From: an uncultured Caldilineaceae bacterium
Lineage (GTDB): Bacteria; Chloroflexota; Anaerolineae; Caldilineales; Caldilineaceae
DNA length: 64,000 nt
Assembly: GCA_958295915.1 (NCBI GenBank)
Contig: OY282381.1
Coordinates: 208,722 to 272,721 of the forward strand
Direction: 5' to 3'
Program-made: the position numbers and the translations under genes
Shown here: positions 36,713 through 46,476 of the stretch, one piece after another
Layout: each line of letters starts with the position of its first letter
Position numbering within the stretch: the stretch's first letter is position 1
Notes under the pieces: generated by a model
Database searches by the model: none
The model's input: the letters and a program-made list of their open reading frames with translations, nothing else
What the model was told of the DNA's origin: nothing

Positions 36713-38995
36713 ATGACAGTTCGTCTTGGCATCCTCACCAGCGGAGGTGATGCGCAGGGTATGAATGCGGCTGTGCGTTCCGCGGTGCGCGCCGCGCTGG
36801 ACCGGGGCGCAGAGGTCTATGGAATCTATGAAGGATTTCAGGGAATGATTGAGGGTGGTAGCCTGATCCGCCCACTCAACTGGGACTCGGTTGGCGGCGT
36901 GCTTCAGCAAGGCGGGACGATCCTGGGCACAGCCCGCAGCCCTGCCTTTCTCTGTAGGGAAGGCCGCAAGGCCGCGGTGCGCAACCTGCTTCTTCAGCGC
37001 ATAAACCGACTCGTGGTCATTGGCGGCGACGGCAGTCTCACCGGCGCGCACATTCTGCGCCAAGAGTGGGCCTCCCTGATGGACGAATTGGTGGCCGACG
37101 GCAAGTTGGAGCCCTCAGTGGCCACTGAATACAACTTCCTGGCCATTGCCGGCCTGGTCGGTTCCATCGACAACGATATGTGCGGCACGGACATAACGAT
37201 TGGCGCCGACTCCGCACTGCACCGGATTACAGAGGCGCTCGATGCCATCACCAGCACGGCAGCCAGCCACCAGCGCGCCTTTGTAGTGGAGGTGATGGGC
37301 CACCACTGCGGCTATTTGGCGTTAATGGGTGCGTTGGCATCGGGCGCGGATTTTACGCTGATCCCCGAAAGTCCGCCCAATTTGGATGAGTGGGAAGAGA
37401 AGATGTGTTCGATCCTGCGCACTGGCCGAGCGGTCGGCCGGCGTGATAGTATCGTGGTGATGGCGGAAGGCGCGCAGGATCGTCACGGCAATTCGATCAC
37501 CAGCGCATATGTGAAACAGGTACTGACCCAATATCTGGAGGAAGATGTACGGGTGACCGTGCTAGGCCACGTTCAGCGCGGCGGTTCTCCCAGCGCCTAC
37601 GATCGCGTGCTGGCGACGCTGCTCGGAGCTGCCGCCGCCGAAGCAGTCCTCAGTGCCAAGCCTGAGGACGAAGCGGTACTGATCGGCATCCAAAACAACA
37701 AAATCGTCCATCAACCCCTGATAGAGTGCGTTGAGCAGACCCACAGAGTCAACACATGCATCCGCGAATGCGATTTCGAAGAGGCGTTGCAATTCCGTGG
37801 CAAGGCGTTTCGGGATTCCTTTCGCATTTTGCGCACGCTCATACGCGCCAATCCCCACCCACCCACCCCGAGCAAGAGACGCTTGCGGGTTGCTATCATG
37901 ACAGGGGGAGCGCCGGCCCCTGGCATGAATGCTACGGTCCGTGCTGCGGTGCGCTTGCTTGTGGACAACGGCCACATTCCGCTAGGTGTCAAACGGGGCT
38001 TACGAGGGCTGATCAATGATGATATCCACGAGCTGAACTGGATGAGCGTCAACGGCTGGGCGCCTACCGGCGGCTCCGAATTGGGGAGCAGCCGCAAACA
38101 CCCACAAGGCACGGAACTGTACACGGCCGCGCGGGTGCTGGAAAAACATCAGGTGGATGCCATTGTTATGATCGGTGGCTGGGCCGGCTATCAAGCCATC
38201 CACAGACTATACGAAGAACGGCATAGCTTTCCAGCGTTCAATATCCCCCTACTCTGTATCCCGGCCAGCATTAACAACAATCTGCCCGGTTCTGAATTGA
38301 GCATCGGGGCCGACACAGCTCTCAACAGCATTATGGAGGTGGTGGATAAGATCAAACAGTCTGCTGTAGCCTTTAATCGCTGTTTTATTGTCGAAGTGAT
38401 GGGTCGCTACTGTGGATACCTGGCATTGATGAGCGCCATTGCCACGGGCGCCGAACGTGTATACCTACACGAAGAAGGGGTTACGCTGAAAGATCTTGAA
38501 TGGGACATCGATCTGTTGAAAAAGGGTTTTCAGCAGGGAAAACGTTTAGGGCTGATGATCCGCAACGAAGCCGCGAACTCCTTCTATACAACGCCATTTA
38601 TCGCCGCCCTGTTCGACGAAGAGGGCGGCGATCTGTTCGAAGTGCGCCAGTCAATTCTGGGGCACCTGCAGCAGGGAGGCAATCCGACCCCATTCGATCG
38701 CATTCTGGCTGCGCGGCTTGCTTGGGAAGCGGTACGCAGGATTGAAGAAATGGCGCTCCGACGCCAGGCAAAAAGCTATGCGGAAGTGGACGCTGTCTGT
38801 CTGGGCATCCAGGAAGGCGATGTAAAGGCCACGCCTCTGTATATGATCCCCCGCTTGATGAACGTCGAACTCCAGCGACCCCACGAGCAATGGTGGATGG
38901 AGTTGCGGCCGGTGGCCCGGATGCTGGCCCAACCCGGCCCTGGTTACTTCCGACAAACGGAAAGCGGCGGCGCAGGGGTGGCCCAAACTGCTTGA
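36713..38995 (+). CDS. Tandem double 6-phosphofructokinase, eukaryotic-like architecture
   Basis: 760 residues made of two fused PFKA domains (about 1-385 and 390-760). The N-terminal half has all catalytic features: LTSGGDAQGMNAAVR, VIGGDGSLTGA (about 103) and GSIDNDMCGTD (about 150, catalytic Asp present). The C-terminal half has TGGAPAPGMNATVR (about 393) but reads SINNNLPGSELSIGADTALN (about 518), so the catalytic Asp is replaced by Asn. Loss of activity in the C-terminal half, which becomes a regulatory module, is the known pattern of eukaryotic PFK, and phrases such as LTSGGDAQGMNAAVR, GGDGSLTGA and EVMGHHCGYLALM are close to animal and fungal PFK. It would phosphorylate fructose 6-phosphate with ATP, probably with allosteric control. 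Confidence 0.9.
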   Translation: MTVRLGILTSGGDAQGMNAAVRSAVRAALDRGAEVYGIYEGFQGMIEGGSLIRPLNWDSVGGVLQQGGTILGTARSPAFLCREGRKAAVRNLLLQRINRLVVIGGDGSLTGAHILRQEWASLMDELVADGKLEPSVATEYNFLAIAGLVGSIDNDMCGTDITIGADSALHRITEALDAITSTAASHQRAFVVEVMGHHCGYLALMGALASGADFTLIPESPPNLDEWEEKMCSILRTGRAVGRRDSIVVMAEGAQDRHGNSITSAYVKQVLTQYLEEDVRVTVLGHVQRGGSPSAYDRVLATLLGAAAAEAVLSAKPEDEAVLIGIQNNKIVHQPLIECVEQTHRVNTCIRECDFEEALQFRGKAFRDSFRILRTLIRANPHPPTPSKRRLRVAIMTGGAPAPGMNATVRAAVRLLVDNGHIPLGVKRGLRGLINDDIHELNWMSVNGWAPTGGSELGSSRKHPQGTELYTAARVLEKHQVDAIVMIGGWAGYQAIHRLYEERHSFPAFNIPLLCIPASINNNLPGSELSIGADTALNSIMEVVDKIKQSAVAFNRCFIVEVMGRYCGYLALMSAIATGAERVYLHEEGVTLKDLEWDIDLLKKGFQQGKRLGLMIRNEAANSFYTTPFIAALFDEEGGDLFEVRQSILGHLQQGGNPTPFDRILAARLAWEAVRRIEEMALRRQAKSYAEVDAVCLGIQEGDVKATPLYMIPRLMNVELQRPHEQWWMELRPVARMLAQPGPGYFRQTESGGAGVAQTA

Positions 38996-39009
38996 AATGA
39001 ACCTATGCT

Positions 39010-39225
39010 GTGGTCAGCTACTTTGTCAATTATGAACCGAAGCGCGTTTATGCCTTCTACACAGATGACGAGATGCGGGCGATCATGGAACGTTTTTTCG
39101 AAATCCTTTCCTTCGATATGATCCCGCTGGCAGAAGAGCGCTTCGAGCATTTTCAGGCGATGACATTGCGGAAAGATGAGGAAGACACGCGCGATGGATA
39201 CGGAAACGGGAACATAGTATGCTGA
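39010..39225 (+). pseudogene. C-terminal remnant of a SAM-dependent methyltransferase
   Basis: A GTG-started frame of 71 residues contains YAFYTDDEMRAIMERFFEIL and a following DMIPLAEERFEHFQAMTLRK, which resembles the last 50 residues of class I methyltransferases (the YYT-x-EE-L helix and final strands). No SAM-binding region precedes it; the upstream DNA is the phosphofructokinase gene, only 14 bases away. It is probably a gene fragment, though a small expressed protein cannot be excluded. Confidence 0.45.
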
Positions 39226-39270
39226 CCGTTCGTCAGAAAAGCGCGCATCTCGGCAGAAACTTGTCTGCTA

Positions 39271-40251
39271 TCAGCGGACCCTGAGAACGATCTTGCCAAT
39301 GTTCTCGTAGGCGCGCATGGCTTCGTGCGCGGCGTGCGCTTCGGCAACGGGGAGGACACGATCGATGACCGGGCGGATCGCGCCCTCTTTAATCTGCGCC
39401 CAGAACTGCTTACGAAAGCGATGGATAATCTCAGCCTTTTCTTCGACAGGCCGGGCGCGTAACACTGAGCCGATCAGCCGCGCGCGCTTGCCCATGAGTT
39501 GCCCGATGTTCAACTCTGCCAGCGCGCCGCCGAGGGTGGCGATGAATACAAGGCGTCCCTTCACTTTGAGCAGGCTGATGTTGCGCTCCAGGTAGTCTGC
39601 GCCCACCATGTCGAGAATTACATCGACCCCAGCGCCTTGGGTAAACGCTCGCGTGCAGGCGACAAACTCCTCAACTCGATAGTTGATCGCCAGGTCCGCG
39701 CCCAAGGCGCGGCAGGTTTCCACCTTATCTGGCCGGCCGGCAGTGGTGATGACGCGCCCGCCGGCAGCCTTTACCAGCTGGATGGCCGCAGTGCCAACGC
39801 CACTTGCTCCCCCATGGATGAGGATCGTCTCGCCAGGCTGAAATCCAGCTTCCATAAAGATGTTGACGTAGGCTGTCAGATAGACTTCCGGCAGACAGGC
39901 TGCCTCTTCGAAACCCCAGCCTGAGGGAATAGGGATAAGTAGTCGCTGATCCACGGCCACGCGTTCCGCGTATCCACCCCCAGCCAAGAGCGCGCAAACC
40001 CGGTCGCCGACGCGCCAGCCCAGCACCTGCGCGCCGACAGCAGTGATCTCGCCTGCCATATCCAATCCCAGGATTTCTGGCGCTCCAGGTGGCGGTGGAT
40101 AGTTGCCGGCGGCTTGGGAGAGATCCGCTCGATTGAGGGTTGTGGCATGGATAGAAACCAGCGCCTCTCCCGACTGCAAGACCGGCTCATCCACCTCTCG
40201 CCAGACAAGCTGGGGACCGGCTTGCGTCTGTTCGACCTCAATTGCATGCAT
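39271..40251 (-). CDS. NADPH:quinone oxidoreductase, zinc-independent MDR family
   Basis: Medium-chain reductase of the quinone oxidoreductase/PIG3 type, 326 residues. TTLNRADLSQAAGNYPPPPG near 33 and GLDMAGEITAVG near 61 are the PIG3-like N-terminal signatures; the NADPH loop is IHGGASGVGTAAIQLVKAAG (about 144-163), followed by TTAGRPDKVE. The catalytic-zinc cysteine is absent, as usual for the group. It lies 72 bases beyond the coiled-coil gene on the same strand. Confidence 0.9.
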   Translation of the reverse strand: MHAIEVEQTQAGPQLVWREVDEPVLQSGEALVSIHATTLNRADLSQAAGNYPPPPGAPEILGLDMAGEITAVGAQVLGWRVGDRVCALLAGGGYAERVAVDQRLLIPIPSGWGFEEAACLPEVYLTAYVNIFMEAGFQPGETILIHGGASGVGTAAIQLVKAAGGRVITTAGRPDKVETCRALGADLAINYRVEEFVACTRAFTQGAGVDVILDMVGADYLERNISLLKVKGRLVFIATLGGALAELNIGQLMGKRARLIGSVLRARPVEEKAEIIHRFRKQFWAQIKEGAIRPVIDRVLPVAEAHAAHEAMRAYENIGKIVLRVR

Positions 40252-40322
40252 AATGCCTATCCTGTTCGCTTAGATTAGAGATACGCTTGGCTGTATTTCG
40301 GCAGAATATCCACCGAGAATAA

Positions 40323-41321
40323 TCACTCCACTCCCAGTTGCTCCGGCTCGAGTTGATGCCAGAACACTTCACCAGATTCGATGCTGTCCTGAATTCGCTC
40401 GTCTCGATACAGGCCGGCTACTGCCGCATAAGAGCGTTTCCCGGTGAACCGCGTCAAGAACCCAGCGTTGCGGATGGCCCTGGTGGTATCTCTTCCATTG
40501 GCGGTGAATGAGATTTCCACGGCGATGTAGCAGATTTCCCGGTCTTGGCCCGTGGTTTCCATAATCAGATCGGCCCGGCGGAAGCTCCTTAGCTCGTTGG
40601 TGGGAATGTTCGCCGTGTCGGCCGAATCGGTCAGATCCCAAATATCTTCCCGGGTGAGGGTCTTCGTTCGCCAGAGGCCCATATCTCTGGCGATGGCGAT
40701 GGCGTCCTCAAGCGCGGCATTTCTGGCATGAGCGCCCTTTAGCGGCGTCAGGTCGTCGCGGATTTTCTGAATGGTGACATCGATCTTATCGAATCTGGCA
40801 TCGTGCCCATCTAACCGAGCGTCGATCCCATCTAACCGAGCGTCGATCTTATCGAATCTGGCATCGTGCCCATCTAACCGAGTGTCGATCCCATCTAACC
40901 GAGTGTCGATCCCATCTAACCGAGCGTCGATCCCATCTAACCGAGTGTCGATCTTATCGAATCTGGCATCGTGCCCATCTAACCGAGCGTCGATCCCATC
41001 TAACCGAGTGTCGATCTTATCGAATCTGGCATCGTGCCCATCTAACCGAGTGTCGATCCCATCTAACCGAGTGTCGATCTTATCGAATCTGGCATCGTGC
41101 CCATCTAACCGAGCGTCGATATTGTCCAGGCGCTTATTCGTGGCTGTCACAAACCTGTTCATCTCTGCCCTGAACTTGTTCATCTCTTCGACGAACCTGG
41201 CGAAGTTTTGAGGCAGCTCCAACAACTCGCGCGTCAGCAGCCGCGCGCGCAGAGCTTCGACCCACTCAGGGCGCTCGTCCAGAATCCGAATCAGATCTTC
41301 CATCGTATTGATAGTGATCAT
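40323..41321 (-). CDS. Heptad-repeat coiled-coil protein with nuclease-like C-terminus
   Basis: 332 residues. The first 60 form a helical region (EDLIRILDERPEWVEALRAR, then NKFRAEMNRF). Residues 64-182 consist of 17 uninterrupted heptads of the form RLDGIDA, RLDGHDA and RFDKIDT, which would make one long coiled coil. The C-terminal 130 residues contain RRADLIMETTGQDREICYI, VEISFTANGRD and TRAIRNAGFLTRF; the D...E-x-S spacing suggests a PD-(D/E)XK-like fold with the lysine replaced by serine. The start at 41321 has GGAGAGGTG upstream. It lies 193 bases after the helicase gene on the same strand and could belong to that cassette. Alternatively it is one of the many free-standing coiled-coil nuclease-like proteins of such genomes. 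Confidence 0.65.
   Translation of the reverse strand: MITINTMEDLIRILDERPEWVEALRARLLTRELLELPQNFARFVEEMNKFRAEMNRFVTATNKRLDNIDARLDGHDARFDKIDTRLDGIDTRLDGHDARFDKIDTRLDGIDARLDGHDARFDKIDTRLDGIDARLDGIDTRLDGIDTRLDGHDARFDKIDARLDGIDARLDGHDARFDKIDVTIQKIRDDLTPLKGAHARNAALEDAIAIARDMGLWRTKTLTREDIWDLTDSADTANIPTNELRSFRRADLIMETTGQDREICYIAVEISFTANGRDTTRAIRNAGFLTRFTGKRSYAAVAGLYRDERIQDSIESGEVFWHQLEPEQLGVE
40776..41132 (-). repeat. Tandem 21-base repeat encoding coiled-coil heptads
   Basis: Seventeen in-frame 21-base units of three main types are arranged in a higher-order pattern of 63 bases. Adjacent units are nearly identical, so the array has probably expanded and contracted by slippage or recombination. Confidence 0.9.
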
Positions 41322-41514
41322 AATCACCTCTCCTGCCCAATTATCTGTAAAAGGGCCCGCAGTCAACGCTAAAGGCGTCGGCTCTCTCATCTTCTGGCGC
41401 ACAAGCGTTCTTGTGTCCAGTTGAACAATGCAACGATGCCCGGCAACTGGGAAATCATCCCAATCATACCCCAATCCGCCGCGAAGAACAAAGGATTTTC
41501 AGCAGGGAAATGGA

Positions 41515-44500
41515 TCATCCTATTGTTTGCCGCAAAAACTCGGCCGCCAGTCCGCGTGACAGCACGTGGTGAAACGGCTGGTTGCGAAAGTGCCAGAGGC
41601 ATTGGTGACATGCCGTTTCTTCCCCACATTCACAGCCATCTATGTGCTCATAAGCCATACGAAAAACATCGGGCAGCGCTTCATTCACACGTCGCATATG
41701 GCCAGCCCCACCGGGCACATCATCGTACAGAACCAAGGCCGGTGTCTGGCCAGGCGTGTAGTGGTAGATCGTCCCATTTACGTCATCACGGCGAATACCA
41801 AGCGACTGACTGGCCCCTTCAATGAAAGCGTACAGCAGCGAATACCAGATGTTTTTCTCGCCATGGTCCGGTTGGCTGTTGTAGTGCATGGGAAGCGAGC
41901 CAGTCAGTTGAATTTCCAGCACATCGGTGATGAAGCTATGTCCCAAGCGGCGCTGTATCGGGTTTTCGCCGGGGCAGTCCCGGCCATTTCGAGGATCCTT
42001 ATGCTTGATATTCTGCTTTGATCTCCTTCGTCTGCGGTTACGCCCGCGCCCGCCGGCACCCGATTCATTCGTTTGCATCGTTGATGCTGGAATGGATTGC
42101 GCATAACCGCACAGCGAGCAAATGTGAAAGCCATACCCATTGGGGCCATGATTGACAAGGACAAGCTGCCCATAACGGGAATAACGGGTGCTGATGACGA
42201 TATCAGTCTTGGTCAATTGTGGATGGCGCACAACCGTTTCCTGATGATCTTGCTCAGGTATATCTCCATTTTGCGGTCGAGCATAATCGCTGAAGTATAC
42301 TCGCGACGTATACTGGCGTGGCGGGCGCGCTTCGCCCGATTCAGCCAGGCTTCGGTCCGCCAGAAAGCCAAATTCTGGCCGGATCATTACCCCGCTCCTA
42401 AACGGTCTATGTGCCGGCAGATTATGGCCACACTGACATTGTGGGATAGGCTGATCGCCTTGTTGCAAATTGAACCGCTGACATTGCGGGCAAATGGCGA
42501 AAGCCTCCGGCTCCCACCCCTTGTCCGGCAATTTATAGATACCACCTCCTGTCCATATTTTCTTGGCAGCCACCAGCTTGGACCCTGGCGCGAACTCCGA
42601 AATGGCGACGCGCAGATCACGTTGTAGCTCAACACGCTGCGCCACATCGTTGTCTTCTACATAGTCGGTGATGAATTCCACCACATCTACGGGAAAACCA
42701 TATTTGGGCAACACGTTGTGCTGGCCGAAGAAGTTGAGCAAGTCACGGTTGGTTATCGTGTTGCGAATCTTCTGCAACGCGCCAGCACGCGGGTACTTCT
42801 TGTCGTCAACAGCCTGTTGGATCTGCTCCTCATAGTAGTTCAGTTGCTCTTGCACCTTTTGCGTGGCCAAGTCAAAGACTTTACGAAGCTCGTTCAGCCA
42901 ACCCCAGTCAGCCACTCCCAATTCGGCCTGAAGATGGGAAGGCACAAGGCGAGTCAGAGCCTGACGCACATCGTCCGGTCGTTGTGCCAGATATTGGCGA
43001 AACAACTCACTACCCGGAATCAGGTCGCTTTCTGGATCAAAAAAAGGGCCGACTCGCATTTCCCGGCGCTCACGGAAACGGTCGTGTTCGTCTACGCACC
43101 AACGCAAAAAGGCGGCAATTAGCACCGAATGCATATGTCGTTGGACGATTTTAGGATTGTGTACAGCCACGACCGGCGTGGGCACACGGCCGGCTACGAT
43201 TTTCTTGGGCTCCCGGTAATGGGCCAAATCATGGGAGCGACGTTGGGCAAAGGTGAGGGCGAACGCGGCCGCGGCCGCGCGGCGACCAGCGCGACCGGCG
43301 CGTTGCACGTAATTCGCCGTGGCCGGGGGAACGTTGCGCATCAGCACGGCCTGCAGTTCGCCAACATCCACGCCCAATTCAAAGGTGGTCGAACAGGAGA
43401 GGACGTTCACATCGCCGCGCACAAACTGATTCTGCACCTTACGCGCTTCTTCGGCTGTCCATTGGGCCGTATGTTCTTCCACCTTGATCGCTGTCGGTAA
43501 GAAAGTCTCCTGATACAGGTCGCGGTAATGGTTCTCCAGACGGCTCAGATCATCTGGCGTAATGGCTTCTAATTGCCCTTGACAGCCGTAGGTCGTGCAT
43601 ATGCCGCGTAGGGAATCGTAAGCCAGATTGCGACACTGGTTGCACTGCCAAAGTTGTGAGTCTGTCTGTATCGGCGCCCATTCCCAGAAGGCGTAATCCA
43701 ATTGATAGCCAACGCCGCGCCGTCGGGGCAACTGAGAAGCGACCAGATAGCCATGTTTTCGCCAAAGACTATCAGGCGGACTCAGGTGATTTTCCCAGAG
43801 GGCCTGTAGGGCTTCTTTGGCAATGGATCTCCGTCCCGATGCCGACAGATCGGGCGCGGCTTTCGCCAGCATTTTCTCCAAGATGTCGAGTCGGGCGTTG
43901 GAAGCCCGTGCTGGCAACCAGCGCAAAATGGTACGCGGCAGTTTTTCGCCAGTGTGCGGCTGGCCAGTGACAAAATACTTTCGATTGCGCGGGGCGAAAG
44001 CTTCATTTTCAGGATCGACCTGGCCAGGAAAGCGGAAGACCATGTTACGTCGCAAGGTATCCAGCAACAGCCGCACCAAGACCTTTGCTTCGGTCGCGCT
44101 CAGATTCCAGGGCGACGCTAGCAAGGGCGCAGGCGCCTGCCAACCTGGCGGCCAGCGCAGGCGCAGATGCAACAGCCCCAATCCCTCCAGGCTCTGGTTT
44201 CGGTCGTAGGGACTCAATTCCTGCATGAGCCAGGTGCGCATCGCCCGCATTTTCTGGGTGCGGCTTTCTCGAACATCAAAGATGCCGGCTTTCTCAGTCT
44301 GTTCTCGCAAATATTCGGCCAGATCCTCCAGAGTTAACTCCCCTCTGCGCGCGGCTGCGTCCTGTTGCAAAGAGTTGTAGATCAGACGACGGCGCAGGAT
44401 ATTGTTGTATGTGCGCTCCAGGTACGGGGCAAAGAACGCTGCATCCTGGCGGCTATCGGCGAAGATGAGAAGTTTACGCCCCTCTCCCGGTTTTTCTATC

Positions 44501-46476
44501 ATCTCTTCGTCGGGGTCGGTAGGCAGTTCGGTGTACAGGGCAGTGGCCAGCACACTCACCGGCGCATCCTGGCCGGTCAGGAAACGGTAGACCCCGCCGC
44601 CGCGAGAGCGGGTAGCGCATTGGGGGCAGTACATGCGTTCTTGCTCTGTGCCATCAAAGGGAGCTTTGTGTACCGGGCGCGGCGTCTGGCAAGAGCATGT
44701 CAACGATTCGTTCCTGTCAACAAGCTGTCCGCAACGCAGGCAGAGGGTGTGTACCTGCCAGTCATCGCCATCGGGTGACTCTTCTACCTGTTCGTCTTCA
44801 TTCGTTTCTGGCAAATCATCGCTGAGAATGAAGTAGCGCAGCGGCCGTTCTTCGGCCCCATATCCCCCTTTGGGAATGCGCAAATACGCGGCGCGTTGGC
44901 CGTGGCGCGTCTCAATTTTTTCCTCAGCCACAATGTAGGCAATGCCACAACGGGCGCATGTGGCAATCTCAAAGACCTGCTCCTCACACTCAGGGCAGCT
45001 TTCGTGACGACCGAGGAACAGATGGAGTTGGCGGTCGGCATGTCCATCTCTGTGAAAGCAGGCAAAGGCTCCTTCCAGGGCGCGGGCAAAGACATGATAA
45101 CGGGCCGGAATTAACGGCAAGCTGTCACCATCCGCTCGCGCCCGCACCGCCAGATTTATCAACTGGATTGCGGCCTCTTGGGCGGCCTCTGCCCCCAGTT
45201 CGGGAAACAAAGTGTGGGCGATATTAGTCAAGAAATCCGGCTCACGTTGCAGATCGCGTTGTAGACTGTGCAGTCGCTGATCGCCGCGCAAAACCTCATA
45301 GAGTGCCCAGTTGGCGTCCGCGGCCTTTTGTACGGCCGTTACGACTGCATCGGGCAAACGATGATGCTGGCAGGCGGTGGAAATGGCTGCGGGTGTCGGG
45401 GTATCCTGTCGATTGTCAAAAAGCTGACTTAACTCGGCGTACAACTCGGCCGCGCCCGCGCCCCAGGGTGCGCCCAATTCGCTTACATCCTTCCGTTCTG
45501 CCCCAAAGACATCCTTGGCGCTGAAAAATTCGCCAAAAAGCTGTTTAGCAAATTCGGCCGCTTTGGGGAAATCCTCGCGCCCTTCTCCTAACGTCGCTGA
45601 GGTAGCGATACAGGTGAGGCGTCTTGGTTCACTCTGCGCAATTCGATCTTTCAAGCGACGCAGCAGCATCGCCACCTCAATGCCGCTGGCGCCGTCGTAG
45701 ACATGCGCCTCATCCACTACAATAAAGCGCCAGTGTTGGTCGGTGGGACCATCAAACAGCACTGTGTCTTGGGGGCGGAGGAGCAGGTATTCCAGCATGG
45801 CGTAGTTGGTGAGAAGGATATGAGGCGGGCTCTCCTGCATCTCCTCACGCGCGAGCAGTTCGTTGGGCAATGGTTCGGTGCCCCACTCTTCGCGGAACTG
45901 TTGTAAGGCGTTCACACGGGTGTAACGGGTTTCGCCAATATACCGCCCGAATGTGATAGCCTGATAGTTCTCGAGCAATGTGCGCAGGCGCTTGAGTTGA
46001 TCATTCGCCAATGCATTCATAGGATAGAGGAGTAAGGCGCGCACACCGGGCTGTCCTAGTGTACCGGCTTCTTCCTCGCGCAAGAGATGATCGAGGATAG
46101 GGATGAGGAAACTCTCTGTCTTCCCCGAACCTGTCCCAGTTGCCACAATCAGGTTGTGCCCGCGTTCTACGACATTCCGTACCGCTCTTTCCTGGTGGAC
46201 GTATAATGGCCGATCATAGGGCAGCGTATCCGGTCGGCAGAGGTTGTCGAAACCGGGATGCAGTATATTTTCGTTCACCAGATCGTTGATGGATCGTTCA
46301 GTTTTGAACGGCGGAGAGGCTTCCAGAAAAGGACCCTTAACCAAACGTGCCGGTTCGTCCAATTTTTGCCAAAAGGCGCGGCGCAGCTCTTCGGTGCGGA
46401 ACGGATAGATGGTCTTCAGGTATCGTTTGTAGGCATTGGCGATTTTCTGCGTAGTCTTGATGGGGTGCAGGCTCAT
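41515..46476 (-). CDS. Very large DEAH-box helicase with DUF1998-type C-terminus
   Basis: 1653-residue superfamily 2 helicase of the COG1205 (YprA/MrfA-like) group. Motifs: Walker A VATGTGSGKTESF (about 109-121), LLYPMNALANDQ, LLTNYAMLEYLL, DEAH box VVDEAHVYDG (about 250), CIATSATLGEG (about 287), FADSRQDAAFF in the second helicase lobe, ELGVDVGELQAVL and QRAGRAGRR (about 1055). Four cysteine pairs or clusters lie between the lobes (CPECEEQ, CLRCGQL, MYCPQCATR, WQCNQCRNL). The C-terminal DUF1998 region ends with VLYDDVPGGAGHM and a metal-binding CECGEETACHQCLWH. Helicases of this class are central to Druantia and DISARM phage defence. The ATG overlaps the stop of the partner gene by four bases. 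Confidence 0.88.
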   Translation of the reverse strand: MSLHPIKTTQKIANAYKRYLKTIYPFRTEELRRAFWQKLDEPARLVKGPFLEASPPFKTERSINDLVNENILHPGFDNLCRPDTLPYDRPLYVHQERAVRNVVERGHNLIVATGTGSGKTESFLIPILDHLLREEEAGTLGQPGVRALLLYPMNALANDQLKRLRTLLENYQAITFGRYIGETRYTRVNALQQFREEWGTEPLPNELLAREEMQESPPHILLTNYAMLEYLLLRPQDTVLFDGPTDQHWRFIVVDEAHVYDGASGIEVAMLLRRLKDRIAQSEPRRLTCIATSATLGEGREDFPKAAEFAKQLFGEFFSAKDVFGAERKDVSELGAPWGAGAAELYAELSQLFDNRQDTPTPAAISTACQHHRLPDAVVTAVQKAADANWALYEVLRGDQRLHSLQRDLQREPDFLTNIAHTLFPELGAEAAQEAAIQLINLAVRARADGDSLPLIPARYHVFARALEGAFACFHRDGHADRQLHLFLGRHESCPECEEQVFEIATCARCGIAYIVAEEKIETRHGQRAAYLRIPKGGYGAEERPLRYFILSDDLPETNEDEQVEESPDGDDWQVHTLCLRCGQLVDRNESLTCSCQTPRPVHKAPFDGTEQERMYCPQCATRSRGGGVYRFLTGQDAPVSVLATALYTELPTDPDEEMIEKPGEGRKLLIFADSRQDAAFFAPYLERTYNNILRRRLIYNSLQQDAAARRGELTLEDLAEYLREQTEKAGIFDVRESRTQKMRAMRTWLMQELSPYDRNQSLEGLGLLHLRLRWPPGWQAPAPLLASPWNLSATEAKVLVRLLLDTLRRNMVFRFPGQVDPENEAFAPRNRKYFVTGQPHTGEKLPRTILRWLPARASNARLDILEKMLAKAAPDLSASGRRSIAKEALQALWENHLSPPDSLWRKHGYLVASQLPRRRGVGYQLDYAFWEWAPIQTDSQLWQCNQCRNLAYDSLRGICTTYGCQGQLEAITPDDLSRLENHYRDLYQETFLPTAIKVEEHTAQWTAEEARKVQNQFVRGDVNVLSCSTTFELGVDVGELQAVLMRNVPPATANYVQRAGRAGRRAAAAAFALTFAQRRSHDLAHYREPKKIVAGRVPTPVVAVHNPKIVQRHMHSVLIAAFLRWCVDEHDRFRERREMRVGPFFDPESDLIPGSELFRQYLAQRPDDVRQALTRLVPSHLQAELGVADWGWLNELRKVFDLATQKVQEQLNYYEEQIQQAVDDKKYPRAGALQKIRNTITNRDLLNFFGQHNVLPKYGFPVDVVEFITDYVEDNDVAQRVELQRDLRVAISEFAPGSKLVAAKKIWTGGGIYKLPDKGWEPEAFAICPQCQRFNLQQGDQPIPQCQCGHNLPAHRPFRSGVMIRPEFGFLADRSLAESGEARPPRQYTSRVYFSDYARPQNGDIPEQDHQETVVRHPQLTKTDIVISTRYSRYGQLVLVNHGPNGYGFHICSLCGYAQSIPASTMQTNESGAGGRGRNRRRRRSKQNIKHKDPRNGRDCPGENPIQRRLGHSFITDVLEIQLTGSLPMHYNSQPDHGEKNIWYSLLYAFIEGASQSLGIRRDDVNGTIYHYTPGQTPALVLYDDVPGGAGHMRRVNEALPDVFRMAYEHIDGCECGEETACHQCLWHFRNQPFHHVLSRGLAAEFLRQTIG

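Noticed and set aside
40776-41132. Regular 21-base repeats that could suggest a CRISPR array
   Set aside because: The units are contiguous with no unique spacers, are in frame in a gene, and encode heptads.
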